A stretch of DNA of 64,000 nt from Acidilobus saccharovorans 345-15 (GCF_000144915.1 NC_014374.1:62001-126000), one strand, 5' to 3'; positions 52,472 through 61,364 are shown, counted from the stretch's first letter. The notes: generated by a model not told the origin, from the sequence alone. Program-made: numbers and translations.

Positions 52472-53484
52472 CCGGCTTCCCAAGGATAAGGCCGAGGAGG
52501 CTGAGGTCCTCCAGCGCCCTCAGGTCGCTAATAGCTGAGGTTGACCTCTCGCCCTCTAGGTTCATAATGCCGCTCTTCGTGGACGAGAACCTGAAGTCGC
52601 CGATTCCAACGCCCGGCCTTGAAGGCTACACCACGTACCCGCCTGACTCAAAAGAACTCATAAACCTGGTCAATGCCGCCATGGAGGTCGGCGTAAAGTC
52701 GTTCCTGATCTTCGGGGTCCCGTCCACCAAGGACGAGGTGGGCTCAAGGGCCTTCGCTGAGGATGGCCCTGTGCAGAGGGCCCTAAGGACCATAAGGTCC
52801 GAGGTGGGCTGGGAGCCCGTGCTCATGACGGACCTCTGCATATGCGAGTACACCTCGCACGGGCACTGCGGAATCCCAGTGAACTCGAGGAGGGGCACAG
52901 TAATTGACAATGACTCAACCCTTAAGGTCTACCAGAAGATAGCCGTGTCGCAGGCGCAGGCAGGGGCTGACTTCATAGCCCCCTCAGGCATGATGGACGG
53001 CCAGGTCAGGGCCATAAGGGAGGCCCTTGACACCGCGGGCTTCACTGACGTGGGCATAATGGCCTACTCGGCCAAGTACGCGAGCTCCATGTACGGCCCC
53101 TTCAGGGAGGCCGTGGACTCGGCCCCGAGGTTCGGCGACAGGAAGAGCTACCAGATGGACCCGCGCAACGCCAGGGAGGCCATAAAGGAGGTCAGGCTGG
53201 ACCTTGAGGAGGGGGCCGACATAGTTATGGTCAAGCCGGCCCTCATGTACCTCGACGTCATAAGCCTCGTCAAGAGGACCTACCCAGACGTGCCCCTGGC
53301 GGCGTATAACGTCAGCGGCGAGTACGCCATGATAAAGGCGGCTGCGAGGCAGGGCCTCATAGACGGCGTTGCTGCCATGATGGAGGCGCTCTACGCCATA
53401 AGGAGGGCGGGGGCCGACATGATAATAACTTACTTCGCCCTTGACGCCGCCAGGGCCATAGCCTCTGGCAAGTCCCCCTTCTGA
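52468..53484 (+). CDS. hemB: Delta-aminolevulinic acid dehydratase (porphobilinogen synthase)
   Basis: Joins two aminolevulinates into porphobilinogen. The Cys-rich zinc site TDLCICEYTSHGHC (about residue 117) is present, as in zinc-dependent forms. The active-site Lys pair is in AYSAKYASSMYGPF and VKPALMYLDV. 338 aa, TTG start overlapping the hemA stop. A convergent MFS gene begins at the next base after its stop. Confidence 0.95.
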   Translation: MTGFPRIRPRRLRSSSALRSLIAEVDLSPSRFIMPLFVDENLKSPIPTPGLEGYTTYPPDSKELINLVNAAMEVGVKSFLIFGVPSTKDEVGSRAFAEDGPVQRALRTIRSEVGWEPVLMTDLCICEYTSHGHCGIPVNSRRGTVIDNDSTLKVYQKIAVSQAQAGADFIAPSGMMDGQVRAIREALDTAGFTDVGIMAYSAKYASSMYGPFREAVDSAPRFGDRKSYQMDPRNAREAIKEVRLDLEEGADIVMVKPALMYLDVISLVKRTYPDVPLAAYNVSGEYAMIKAAARQGLIDGVAAMMEALYAIRRAGADMIITYFALDAARAIASGKSPF

Positions 53485-54594
53485 TCACCTCACGTTCCTG
53501 AACAGCACGTAAAAGGCCGCCGTCGCAGCGCTGTAAAGCGCTGCAGTTATGAAGAACGGCAGCGTCAGGTTTCCCACAGAGTATATGTAGCCGGTAAGCC
53601 ATGGACCCATGGACCTCGGAAGCCCATCTATCAGGTTGATCAGGCTCGAGCCCCTGGCCCTCTCCTCCTCCGGAACCATGGTGACCACGAGCGACATGAA
53701 GAGGGGGTTAGCCATGTTCATAGCGGCGTTGCGGGCCACAAATATTGCCGCGGCCTCGTAGAGGGAGCTCGAGAAGGGCAGGGCTATCAGGAGCGCTATT
53801 CCTATGGCGTGAGTTAAAACTATGGCCCTCACCCTGCCCATGGTCTTGGCCAGGGCGGGGGCCCCTATTGACGCTAGGGCCAGCGTCGCGTCGGCCATCA
53901 TGTAGACGGGGGAGAGCGTTGCAGCCGTGGCGTGAAACCTTAGGTTAAACCAGAGGGACATGAGGGGGAGTATGAGGCCCGCCCCAAGCCCTATCAGGGC
54001 GTCCGTTGAGAGCCTGGCTATGTTCCTTATTGAGCCGAGCCTGAGGGTGATCCTGCCCGTGCCCCTGTAGCCCTCCCTCACCGGGGCCACCAGCGCGGCC
54101 GTTGCCATCACAGTTAGCGAGTCCGCGAGCATAGTGTTCCTGAGGCCGACGGCCCAAGGCATGGAGGCCCCCACGATAGCGAAGGCCGTTGACAGTGACG
54201 ACAGCAGGCTCATGTTTCTGTCTATATCCCTTGACTTCTCTGCCATGAGGGCCTGAAGGGAGCCTCCCCCGAGGCCAAAGATGAGGAGGGCGGCCGCCGG
54301 CACGCCAAGGAACAGCAGAAGGTATGCGGCAGCCGACACGAGCCTCCCAACTATGAAGAACCTCTTCCTGCCGTAGGCGTCCGCCAGGGCGGACACCAGG
54401 AGGCCCGTCGTGGAGCCCACCAGGACGTAGCCACCGACCAGGAGGCCCACCTGAAACGAGTCAAGCCCGAGCGACTTCAGGTAGAGGGGGAGGGCCAGCG
54501 TCGTTGACCCAAATATTATGCCCGAGAGTGAGCCGGTGAGCACCAGGAGCAGCTCCTCGTGCGTGAGCCTTGGCAGGCGCAGGCGCAATCCCAC
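53485..54594 (-). CDS. Major facilitator superfamily transporter
   Basis: 369-aa protein with about twelve membrane segments. The motif between helices 2 and 3 reads GLLVSALADAYGRKRFFIVG (near residue 60), a standard MFS signature. Substrate unknown; it is convergent to hemB, but nothing ties it to heme. GTG start. Its start lies 34 nt from the end of the GlmU-like gene, with no sign of cotranscription. Confidence 0.8.
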   Translation of the reverse strand: MGLRLRLPRLTHEELLLVLTGSLSGIIFGSTTLALPLYLKSLGLDSFQVGLLVGGYVLVGSTTGLLVSALADAYGRKRFFIVGRLVSAAAYLLLFLGVPAAALLIFGLGGGSLQALMAEKSRDIDRNMSLLSSLSTAFAIVGASMPWAVGLRNTMLADSLTVMATAALVAPVREGYRGTGRITLRLGSIRNIARLSTDALIGLGAGLILPLMSLWFNLRFHATAATLSPVYMMADATLALASIGAPALAKTMGRVRAIVLTHAIGIALLIALPFSSSLYEAAAIFVARNAAMNMANPLFMSLVVTMVPEEERARGSSLINLIDGLPRSMGPWLTGYIYSVGNLTLPFFITAALYSAATAAFYVLFRNVR

Positions 54595-54627
54595 TGCCTG
54601 GGCCTTGAGTAGGAATTTAGCCTTAGC

Positions 54628-55791
54628 TCAGGGCAGCACCGCCCCCTTGCCGCTGACGGTACAGCACTGGACCTCGTGGCCTGGCGACACTACTGCGCCC
54701 AGCTTGACCTTCTCGCCCAGGTACTCTGCGAGCCACCTGAGCCTCTCCGGCAGCCTCTCAGGGTAGCCGTCGACCAGGTGGGCCCCAGGGCCTACCACCG
54801 CGCCCTCGCCGACCACGGAGCCCCTGACCTCGGACAGGGCCCCTACCCTCACGCCGACGCCAACATAGCTCCTGTCAACAATGGCGTTCTCTTCTATCAC
54901 CGAGCCCTGCTCTATAGAGGAGAAGCCCTCCACCACGGCGCCGCTCATGACCCTCACGTCCCTGCCTATGTAGGCGGGCCCCTTCACCACTGCCCCGTCC
55001 TCTATCACGGCGCCCTCGTCAACTATCACGTTATCGCCCACTACGGCCGACCTTGAAACCCTGGCGCCTCTGGCTATCCTGGTCCCAGCGCCGTCGAGCA
55101 GCATGTTTATAGCCTCAAGTATGTCCCAGGGGTAGCCTATCTCAACCCACCTGCCGGGCCACTGGACCCCTCCCAGCACGCCCTGCTTTGCCATGGACTT
55201 CATGGACTCAGCGAAGGGCCTCCTTGAAGCTTCCTCCAGCTCCTCCACGCCGCTGACCATGACGCCGCCGAAGACGTATCCCCTCCCCATGCCCCACCTG
55301 TTGGCCTCCTGCGACTCCCACATGAAGTCCCTCACGGCGCCCCTGTAGTCAACTGTCACGAAGCCGTAGGTCTCTAGCCCCGTGGCAGCCGAGGCCAGCG
55401 CAAGGACTACCGGGAAGCCGCTGGTCTGGTAATACTCCACCGCGAGCTTTGCTATGGTGTTTGGGCTCGCCAGGAAGCCGGTGTAGACGACTATGGCCTC
55501 CCTCTCCTTTGAGGAGACCGCCTCCTCGTAGGCAGTCCTCAGGGCCCCCTGAATGTCAAGGCCCCTCTGCTCAACTACCCTGACGCCCTCGCGGCCCGCG
55601 GAGGCCATGCCAGAGAAGCCCTGGGTTGCAATTATTACAACGTCGTCTACGCCCGCCTCCCTCAGCATGTCTAGGCTGTAGTCTATCAGCTGCCTCCCCA
55701 GCAGCTGCATGAAGGGCTTCGGAGTCCTGGAAGTTAAGGGCAGGAGCCTCTTGCCGTAGCCCCCGGCTAGGACAAACCCTATCATGGCCAT
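54628..55791 (-). CDS. Nucleotide-sugar pyrophosphorylase with left-handed beta-helix (GlmU-like)
   Basis: Makes UDP-GlcNAc or a related nucleotide sugar. The N-terminal Rossmann-like transferase starts with FVLAGGYGKRLLPLTSRTPK (residues 6-25, the G-x-G-x-R-x(4)-T-x(2)-P-K loop). The C-terminal third shows hexapeptide-repeat helix residues (ARVSRSAVVGDNVIVDEGAV, VIEENAIVDRS). The domain pair resembles the bifunctional archaeal GlmU of Sulfolobus. 387 aa from the ATG at 55791, which overlaps the glmS stop (TGATG) with GGTGGAG upstream. It is translationally coupled to glmS. Confidence 0.8.
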   Translation of the reverse strand: MAMIGFVLAGGYGKRLLPLTSRTPKPFMQLLGRQLIDYSLDMLREAGVDDVVIIATQGFSGMASAGREGVRVVEQRGLDIQGALRTAYEEAVSSKEREAIVVYTGFLASPNTIAKLAVEYYQTSGFPVVLALASAATGLETYGFVTVDYRGAVRDFMWESQEANRWGMGRGYVFGGVMVSGVEELEEASRRPFAESMKSMAKQGVLGGVQWPGRWVEIGYPWDILEAINMLLDGAGTRIARGARVSRSAVVGDNVIVDEGAVIEDGAVVKGPAYIGRDVRVMSGAVVEGFSSIEQGSVIEENAIVDRSYVGVGVRVGALSEVRGSVVGEGAVVGPGAHLVDGYPERLPERLRWLAEYLGEKVKLGAVVSPGHEVQCCTVSGKGAVLP

Positions 55792-57635
55792 CACTCCACC
55801 GTGACGGTCTTGGCCAGGTTCCTCGGCTTGTCAGGGTTGTAGCCCCTGCTGACCGCTACCCTGTAGGAGAGCAGCTGGAACAGCGGGGTCAGTATGAAGG
55901 GCTCCAGCTCCAGCACCCCAGACGATGGAGGCATGTCAATCCTAGTTATGGACTCGCGCCCCTCGAGCTCAAGTCCAAGGTCCGCCGGCTTCACGACGTA
56001 GACCCTCGCCCCCCTGGCCGCCATCTCAACGGCGTTGCCCGCCACCTCCCTGGCGTCTGAGGTGGCAACTATGAATACGGGGAAGCCCCTCTCCACCAAG
56101 GCTATGGGGCCGTGCTTGCTCTCGCCCGCCGGGTAGGCCTCGGCGTGCACGTAGGCTATCTCCTTTACCTTGAGCGCGCCCTCCCTGGCTATGGCGGCCC
56201 CGAGCCCCCTGCCCAGTATGTAGGCGCTCCCCGAGAGCCCCTTGGAGAGGGCCGTGGCGACGGGGTCTGAGGCCTCGAGCGTGTTAGCCAAGACCTGCGG
56301 CACCTCCCTGAGGGCCCTGAGCAGCTCGTTAGCCTCGGAGGGCCTGAGCCTCCCCGAGGCCTCCCCGGCCCTTATTGAGAGGAGCTCGAGTAACATCACC
56401 TGCGACAGGAACGTCTTGGTGGCCGCTACGCCTATCTCCGGGCCAGCCCTGGTGTAGAGCCTGAGCTGGGACTCCCTGTCAAGGGCGCTGCCGAGCACGT
56501 TGGTCACGCCAACCACCGCGGCCCCCCTCTCCTTGGCCTTCCTCACCGCCTCAAGAGTGTCGTAAGTCTCGCCGCTCTGGCTCACGGCTATGACCAGGTC
56601 CCCGCCGTCTATGCTGTCAACCAGGTAGGGCAGCTCTGAGGAGATTATGGTGTGGGCCAGAATTCCAGCCCTCCTTGCCAGCAGGGAGGAGAACACGAGC
56701 CCTGCGTGATAGCTCGTCCCGGCGGCAACCACTATCACCTTGTTGGCGCTCAATATGGCGGAGCTCACCCTCCCGAGCGCTGGGTCCTCAACGTTCCCCT
56801 CGTAGGTGTCCCTGACGGCCTGGGGCTGCTCGTAAATCTCCTTTATCATGAAGTGCGGATACCCTCCCTTGCTGGCCGCCTCAGGGCTTATGTCAACGTG
56901 TCTAACCCTTGACCTTACCTCCTCGTCGCTGAGCCTCTCGTAGCCTGAAGGCGTTAGCCTGTAGATGACGACCTCCCTCGGCGTGACGTAGCCGAACTCG
57001 CCGTCCTCGAGGAAGACTATGTCCCTGGTGATGTCCAGCAGCGCAGGCACGTCGCTTGCCACGGCCTTCACCTTATCGCCCACCCCCACCAAGAGGGGGC
57101 TCCTGTTCTTGGCGAAGTAGACCCTGTCGGGCTCCCTTGAGTTCACTATGGCAAAGGCGTAGGTGCCCTCAACCCTGCTCAGGGCCTGGGCCAGCGCTGA
57201 GACGAAGTCCTTGCCCTCCTTCACCCCCTCCTCTATAAGGTGCGCCACCAGCTCCGTGTCGGTGTCGCTCCTTATCCTGTGCCCCCTCGCCAGGAGCTCC
57301 TCCTTGAGGGAGGCGTAGTTCCTTATGACGCCGTTGTGAACTATCGCTATAGTTCCTGTGCAGTCAGTGTGGGGGTGAGCGTTGACGTCGTTTGGCGGTC
57401 CATGGGTTGCCCACCTCGTGTGGCCTATGCCCGTGAGCCCCCTCATCTCATCAAGGGAGAGCCTCCTCCTAACGACCTCCAGCTCGCCGGCCCCCTTCCT
57501 CACGGCCAGTTCGTTGTTGCCGACAACCGCTATGCCGACGCTGTCGTAGCCCCTGTACTCAAGCCTCTGGAGGCCCCTTATTATGAGAGGCACGACATCA
57601 GAGCAGTTGGCCGTGGCGCCTATTATGCCGCACAA
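55791..57635 (-). CDS. glmS: Glutamine:fructose-6-phosphate aminotransferase (glucosamine-6-P synthase)
   Basis: Forms glucosamine-6-phosphate for UDP-GlcNAc. The N-terminal glutaminase has the nucleophile Cys2 (CGIIGATANC), followed by GHTRWATHGPPND. Two SIS domains carry VVAAGTSYHAGLVFSSLL and AVSQSGETYDTLEAV (about 345-360), and the C-terminus has the VAVSRGYNPDKPRNLAKTVTVE signature, given here in parts: RGYNPDKPRNLAKTVT. 614 aa. The start is TTG at 57635. It heads an operon with the GlmU-like gene and supplies the UDP-GlcNAc used by the glycan genes. Confidence 0.95.
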   Translation of the reverse strand: MCGIIGATANCSDVVPLIIRGLQRLEYRGYDSVGIAVVGNNELAVRKGAGELEVVRRRLSLDEMRGLTGIGHTRWATHGPPNDVNAHPHTDCTGTIAIVHNGVIRNYASLKEELLARGHRIRSDTDTELVAHLIEEGVKEGKDFVSALAQALSRVEGTYAFAIVNSREPDRVYFAKNRSPLLVGVGDKVKAVASDVPALLDITRDIVFLEDGEFGYVTPREVVIYRLTPSGYERLSDEEVRSRVRHVDISPEAASKGGYPHFMIKEIYEQPQAVRDTYEGNVEDPALGRVSSAILSANKVIVVAAGTSYHAGLVFSSLLARRAGILAHTIISSELPYLVDSIDGGDLVIAVSQSGETYDTLEAVRKAKERGAAVVGVTNVLGSALDRESQLRLYTRAGPEIGVAATKTFLSQVMLLELLSIRAGEASGRLRPSEANELLRALREVPQVLANTLEASDPVATALSKGLSGSAYILGRGLGAAIAREGALKVKEIAYVHAEAYPAGESKHGPIALVERGFPVFIVATSDAREVAGNAVEMAARGARVYVVKPADLGLELEGRESITRIDMPPSSGVLELEPFILTPLFQLLSYRVAVSRGYNPDKPRNLAKTVTVE

Positions 57636-57698
57636 GGGCTAGCCCTGCTCCTTAAAAATGACGTGGACTAATAAGTTCTCCTCCTCTGCGAGGACCGC

Positions 57699-57705
57699 AT
57701 ATAAA
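57699..57705 (+). promoter_or_regulatory. TATA box near a candidate small RNA
   Basis: ATATAAA with a predicted transcript start near 57728, exactly before a box C-like sequence. No gene start lies within 100 nt downstream, so it may drive a non-coding RNA. Confidence 0.4.
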
Positions 57706-57726
57706 CGCTGGGGTCACTGGACCGTT

Positions 57727-57778
57727 GGGATGAGGACACCACGGGGCTGAGCTGGGCGATGATGTAACCTGTCTCAGC
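57727..57778 (+). ncRNA. Candidate C/D-box-like small RNA
   Basis: Box C-like ATGAGGA (57730-57736, one mismatch to RTGATGA), 10-nt spacer CACCACGGGG, box D' CTGA (57747-57750), spacer, and box C'-like ATGATGT (57759-57765). The terminal box D is a poor CTCA (57773-57776). The predicted transcript start coincides with the first box. Incomplete boxes make this a weak candidate. Confidence 0.3.
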
Positions 57779-57840
57779 CGACCTCCGAGAAGCTCAACTG
57801 GCTAACAGTTAAAGCCCTCCCAGGGCCTACAGTTTAAAAG

Positions 57841-58356
57841 GTGTGCACCTGGTTGGCTAAGGAATACGTGCTCCGTGAAGGAGCCCAGTTCCGGCTCTTC
57901 AGTGAGGCCTTTAAGGAGGGTGAAGTCATACCCGTCAAGTACACCTGTGACGGTGAGGATATAAGCCCGCCGCTCAGCTGGTCCTCGCCGCCGCAGGGCA
58001 CCAAAAGCCTTGCCCTAATAATGTATGACCCGGACGCCCCCGCCAACACCTTCATACACTGGGTCATCTACAACATGCCTCCAACGCTGGCAAGGCTGGA
58101 GGAGGGCGTAGGCTCAAGCGGCGCGAGGGAGATCCCAGGGGTGGGGGTCCAGGGCCTTAACGACTTTGGCGACGTGGGCTACGGCGGCCCATGCCCTCCC
58201 AGGGGGCACGGGCCTCACAGGTATTACTTCGCCCTCCACGCGCTGTCGGCGCAGCTCACGTTAAGATCGCCTGTGACCGCGTCGTCCCTTCTGAACGCCA
58301 TGAGGGGCAAGGTGCTCGGCTACTCCCTGCTCATGGGCAGGTACTCGAGGCAGTGA
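57841..58356 (+). CDS. PEBP/YbhB-family protein
   Basis: Phosphatidylethanolamine-binding-protein fold of unknown role. Landmarks: IPVKYTCDGEDISPPLSW, the ligand-site MYDPDAPANTFIHWVIYN (about residues 60-77) and GGPCPPRGHGPHRYYFALHA. 171 aa from the GTG at 57841. A TATA-like TTTAAAA (57833-57839) lies so close that the true start may be the in-frame GTG at 57868, which would remove the first nine residues; a weaker TATA near 57807-57815 would instead suit 57841. No operon partner. Confidence 0.85.
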   Translation: MCTWLAKEYVLREGAQFRLFSEAFKEGEVIPVKYTCDGEDISPPLSWSSPPQGTKSLALIMYDPDAPANTFIHWVIYNMPPTLARLEEGVGSSGAREIPGVGVQGLNDFGDVGYGGPCPPRGHGPHRYYFALHALSAQLTLRSPVTASSLLNAMRGKVLGYSLLMGRYSRQ

Positions 58357-58409
58357 GCCTTGAAGGCTTACTTTTCTGTCAAGAAACTTATTAAGCTCTC
58401 TCAAGCTTA

Positions 58410-58418
58410 CTTAAAATT
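58410..58418 (+). promoter_or_regulatory. TATA box of the TFE-beta-SRP19 genes
   Basis: CTTAAAATT predicts a transcript start near 58440, with an 18-nt leader holding GGTGA before the ATG. Confidence 0.5.
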
Positions 58419-58457
58419 AGTGGACTTCACCGAACAGCTACTAACAGGGTGATAGCT

Positions 58458-58865
58458 ATGTCTGACAAGGAGAACGGCGACCTAGAGGAGAGGGCCATTG
58501 ACATACTACGTCAGTACAAGGACGGCGTCCTTCAGAGCGAGCTCTGGAAGACCCTGGGCATTTCAAGCAGGGAGGGCTCAAGGCTCGTCCTGAGGCTTAT
58601 TCGCAGGGGTGTCGTGAGGCGCGAGGAGGTCACTGTAAACGGCAGGAGGACGTACAAGCTTTACGCCGTGAAGGCCGGCGCCCCAACGTTCTCAATAAAG
58701 GTTGACGTGAGCAGCATCCTAGACATACCCTGCGCCGCGTGCCCTCGCCTCAGCGAGTGCGGCGCTGGGGGCTACTACGACCCGTCCACGTGTCCCCTCC
58801 TCGAGGCCTGGCTTAAGAAGGAGATAGCAAAGCTCAGGGTCCAGAGGGTCCAGACGGCCAGCTGA
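58458..58865 (+). CDS. tfeB: Transcription factor TFE-beta-like protein with iron-sulfur cluster
   Basis: A winged-helix domain (residues about 10-75: LEERAIDILRQYKDGVLQSE and SSREGSRLVLRLIRRGVVRR) is followed by a Cys cluster, PCAACPRLSECGAGGYYDPS then TC (C-x2-C-x5-C-x10-C). This pairing matches the archaeal TFE-beta subunit (RPC34/39-like), which in Sulfolobus binds a [4Fe-4S] cluster and teams with TFE-alpha at promoters. 135 aa from the ATG at 58458, with GGTGA 5 nt upstream. SRP19 follows closely. Confidence 0.78.
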   Translation: MSDKENGDLEERAIDILRQYKDGVLQSELWKTLGISSREGSRLVLRLIRRGVVRREEVTVNGRRTYKLYAVKAGAPTFSIKVDVSSILDIPCAACPRLSECGAGGYYDPSTCPLLEAWLKKEIAKLRVQRVQTAS

Positions 58866-58876
58866 CGGTGCGACTC

Positions 58877-59167
58877 ATGCCAAAGGAGGACTTCGAGGGA
58901 AAGATGGTAATATGGCCCGTGTTCCTTGACTGCAACTACCCCAGGTCGCTGGGCAGGAGGCTGTCGCTCGACGCCTGCGTCAAGTCCCCCAGCGTGCAGG
59001 AGATCGTTAAGGCCGCGAGGGACCTGGGCCTCAACCCGGCCTTTGACGAGGCCAGCTACCCCAGGCTGTGGTATGAGATCAGGGGAAGGGTCATAGTTGA
59101 CAAGAAAATGGGGAGGCAGGAGACCCTCAAAGCCATAGCGTCGAGGATTAAGTCCATGAGGTCCTGA
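58877..59167 (+). CDS. srp19: Signal recognition particle 19 kDa protein
   Basis: Binds the 7S RNA and promotes SRP54 assembly. MVIWPVFLDCNYPRSLGRRL (about residues 10-29) is a diagnostic segment, with AARDLGLNPAFDEASYPRLW and GRVIVDKKMGRQETL later. 96 aa, typical. ATG at 58877; a GTG three codons upstream is possible. It lies 11 nt after the TFE-beta-like gene, so probably cotranscribed. Confidence 0.95.
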   Translation: MPKEDFEGKMVIWPVFLDCNYPRSLGRRLSLDACVKSPSVQEIVKAARDLGLNPAFDEASYPRLWYEIRGRVIVDKKMGRQETLKAIASRIKSMRS

Positions 59168-59232
59168 GGTCCTTGCGTGCATATACTAATTATCAATAGC
59201 CTATACGCATCCGCAGCCGTGGGACTCGACGC

Positions 59233-60396
59233 TTGAGCAGGAGGGGCAGGTGGCCGTTCGAGGAGAAGCCTCTGCTGGTCTTCTGGGAGACCACCAAGGC
59301 TTGCCCTCTGGCGTGCATACACTGCAGGGCAGAGGCCATAACTAGGCCCCTGCCGGGCGAGCTGAGCCACGCAGAGGGCCTTGAGCTCGTAAGGCAGGTG
59401 GCGGAGTTTGGAAGGCCCTACCCAATACTTGTGTTCACCGGGGGCGACCCGCTCTCAAGGGAGGACATATGGGAGCTCGTGGACGAGGCCCATAGCCTTG
59501 GGGTACCGGTTGCCATGGCTCCCAGCCCTTCAAGGGCGCTGCTAGATAACCTGGACAGGATAGCCAGCGGCAAGGTGTCGGCAGTCTCAATAAGCATAGA
59601 CCACCCGAGCCCGGAGGTCCACGACAAGGTCAGGCGCTACCAGGGCTCGTGGGAGGCCGGCGTGACCGCTATAAGGGAGCTCATAAGGAGGGGCGTCAAG
59701 GTTCAGGTCAACACGGCAGTCATGAGGTCCACGGTTGACGGGCTGCCGGGCATGGTAAAGCTCCTTAAGGACCTCGGGGTTGACGTCTGGGAGGTCTTCT
59801 ACCTGGTGCCGGTTGGCAGGGCTGAGGCCAGGGAGGACCTGACGCCGCAGGAGTGGGAGGACGTGAGCGCGTTCCTCTACGAGGCCAGCAGGTACGGCAT
59901 AAACGTCAGGACGTCCGAGGGGCCCATGTTTAGGAGGGTCTCGCTGCTCCTTAACTACGCCCGCTCAAGGAACCTGGAGCCCTCGAAGCTCGTCAAGCTT
60001 GGCGACCTCTACCTGAGGCTGACCGGTCAGCTCAGGGCCCTCCTCGGCGAGCCCGGCGAGGAGGCCAGGTTTGAGACCTCCGGCACGAGGGACGGCAAGG
60101 GCATAGCGTTCATCTCACATGACGGCATGGTTTACCCCAGCGGCTTCCTGCCGGTGCCCGTTGGCAACGTTAGAAGGGAGAGGCTTGTTGACATATACAG
60201 GCGCTCAAGGCTGATGGTCAGCCTCAGGGAGGCCTCGTTCAGGGGAAGGTGCGGCTCTTGTGAGTTCAAGGAGATATGTGGGGGCAGCAGGGCCAGGGCC
60301 TTCGCCTACAGCGGCGACCCGCTCGGCGAGGACCCCGCCTGCCCCTACGTGCCCGGGAGCCTTGGGGTTAACGTCAAGGAGGTGATGGCGCCTTGA
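59233..60396 (+). CDS. ahbD: Heme synthase of the siroheme route (AhbD), radical SAM
   Basis: Proposed to oxidatively decarboxylate iron-coproporphyrin III to heme. The radical-SAM Cys triad is ACPLACIHC (C-x3-C-x2-C, about residues 23-30), followed by FTGGDPLSRED. A SPASM-like C-terminus carries GRCGSCEFKEICGGSRARAF with several Cys for extra [4Fe-4S] clusters. GTRDGKGIAFISHDGMVYPS is highly characteristic. 387 aa, TTG start. A GCATATACTA element near 59178 may be the TATA box. The stop overlaps the next start by 4 nt. Confidence 0.85.
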   Translation: MSRRGRWPFEEKPLLVFWETTKACPLACIHCRAEAITRPLPGELSHAEGLELVRQVAEFGRPYPILVFTGGDPLSREDIWELVDEAHSLGVPVAMAPSPSRALLDNLDRIASGKVSAVSISIDHPSPEVHDKVRRYQGSWEAGVTAIRELIRRGVKVQVNTAVMRSTVDGLPGMVKLLKDLGVDVWEVFYLVPVGRAEAREDLTPQEWEDVSAFLYEASRYGINVRTSEGPMFRRVSLLLNYARSRNLEPSKLVKLGDLYLRLTGQLRALLGEPGEEARFETSGTRDGKGIAFISHDGMVYPSGFLPVPVGNVRRERLVDIYRRSRLMVSLREASFRGRCGSCEFKEICGGSRARAFAYSGDPLGEDPACPYVPGSLGVNVKEVMAP

Positions 60397-61364
60397 GCGG
60401 CCTCACGGACCTCCAGGTTAAGGCCTTAATGGAGCTCGAGTATAACTTCCCCCTGACCTCAGCGGACCCCTACGCCGACGTGGCGTCATCGCTTGGGGTC
60501 GACGAGGGAACCCTACTTCAGGAGCTCAGGCTGCTGAGGTCCAGGGGGGTCCTGAAGAGGGTCGGCTTCTACTACAACTTCAGGTCGCAGGGCAAGGACG
60601 CCGCGCTGGTAGCGCTGAGTGCCGAGGACGTGGACGCCGTAGCCAAGGCCACGGCGGTCGACCCCCTGGTCACCCACTCGTACCTAAGGGATGACCCGGA
60701 CTACAACGTGTGGATAGTGGTGAAGCGCGACAACATGGACGAGATAATTAAGGCCGCGGAGGAGCTGGCGCGGGTGGGCAGGGCCTCGAGACACGTAGTC
60801 CTGACCTCGGTGAGGACCTACAAGCTCAGCGTCAAGTACGACCTGGTGAGGGGAGTCTCGAGGGCCGGCAGGTACGCGGTCGTGCCTCCCAGGGCCCCAA
60901 GGCCTGAGGCGCTGGGCGTCTCGCCCAAGCTCCCTGAGGCCTTGAGGTCGCTCCCGCTCGAGCCGAGGCCCTACTCGGCGGCGGCCAAGCTCAGCGGGCT
61001 CAGCGAGGAGGAAGTTGTAAGGCTGATCCCGAGGCTGCTTGAGGCAGGGGTCCTCCTGGACCCAGGGGCAGCTGTCGACGGCGAGTCCCTCGGCTTCAAG
61101 GAGAACGGCATGGTAGTCATGGAGCCCTCGGGCTCGCCGGAGGAGCTCTGCGAGGCGGCGGCCAGGAGCGAGTACTCAACGCACGTGGTGCTGAGGTCGT
61201 CGATACCTGAGGGGGCCTGGAGGTACCCCTGCTACGCCATGATCCACGCGGTCAGGAGGGACCTGGTGGAGGAGGTGGCCAGGATAATAGCCAGGGACGC
61301 CGGGGCTAAGTCGTACAGGATAATCTACAGCCTAAGGGACCTGAAGCCGGGTGTGGTAAGGTGA
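60393..61364 (+). CDS. ahbAB: Siroheme decarboxylase, fused AhbA-AhbB-type protein
   Basis: Removes two acetate carboxyls from siroheme to give 12,18-didecarboxysiroheme. In other organisms this is a two-subunit AhbA/AhbB enzyme of Lrp/AsnC-like folds. Here 323 aa hold two such units: residues about 1-150 (YNFPLTSADPYADVASSLGV, then VTHSYLRDDPDYNVWIVVKR) and about 170-323 (LSGLSEEEVVRLIPRL, STHVVLRSSIPEGAW, YPCYAMIHAVRRD). The two halves differ, so this is a fusion rather than a duplication. TTG start overlapping ahbD; its stop overlaps the ahbC start. Confidence 0.85.
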   Translation: MSGLTDLQVKALMELEYNFPLTSADPYADVASSLGVDEGTLLQELRLLRSRGVLKRVGFYYNFRSQGKDAALVALSAEDVDAVAKATAVDPLVTHSYLRDDPDYNVWIVVKRDNMDEIIKAAEELARVGRASRHVVLTSVRTYKLSVKYDLVRGVSRAGRYAVVPPRAPRPEALGVSPKLPEALRSLPLEPRPYSAAAKLSGLSEEEVVRLIPRLLEAGVLLDPGAAVDGESLGFKENGMVVMEPSGSPEELCEAAARSEYSTHVVLRSSIPEGAWRYPCYAMIHAVRRDLVEEVARIIARDAGAKSYRIIYSLRDLKPGVVR

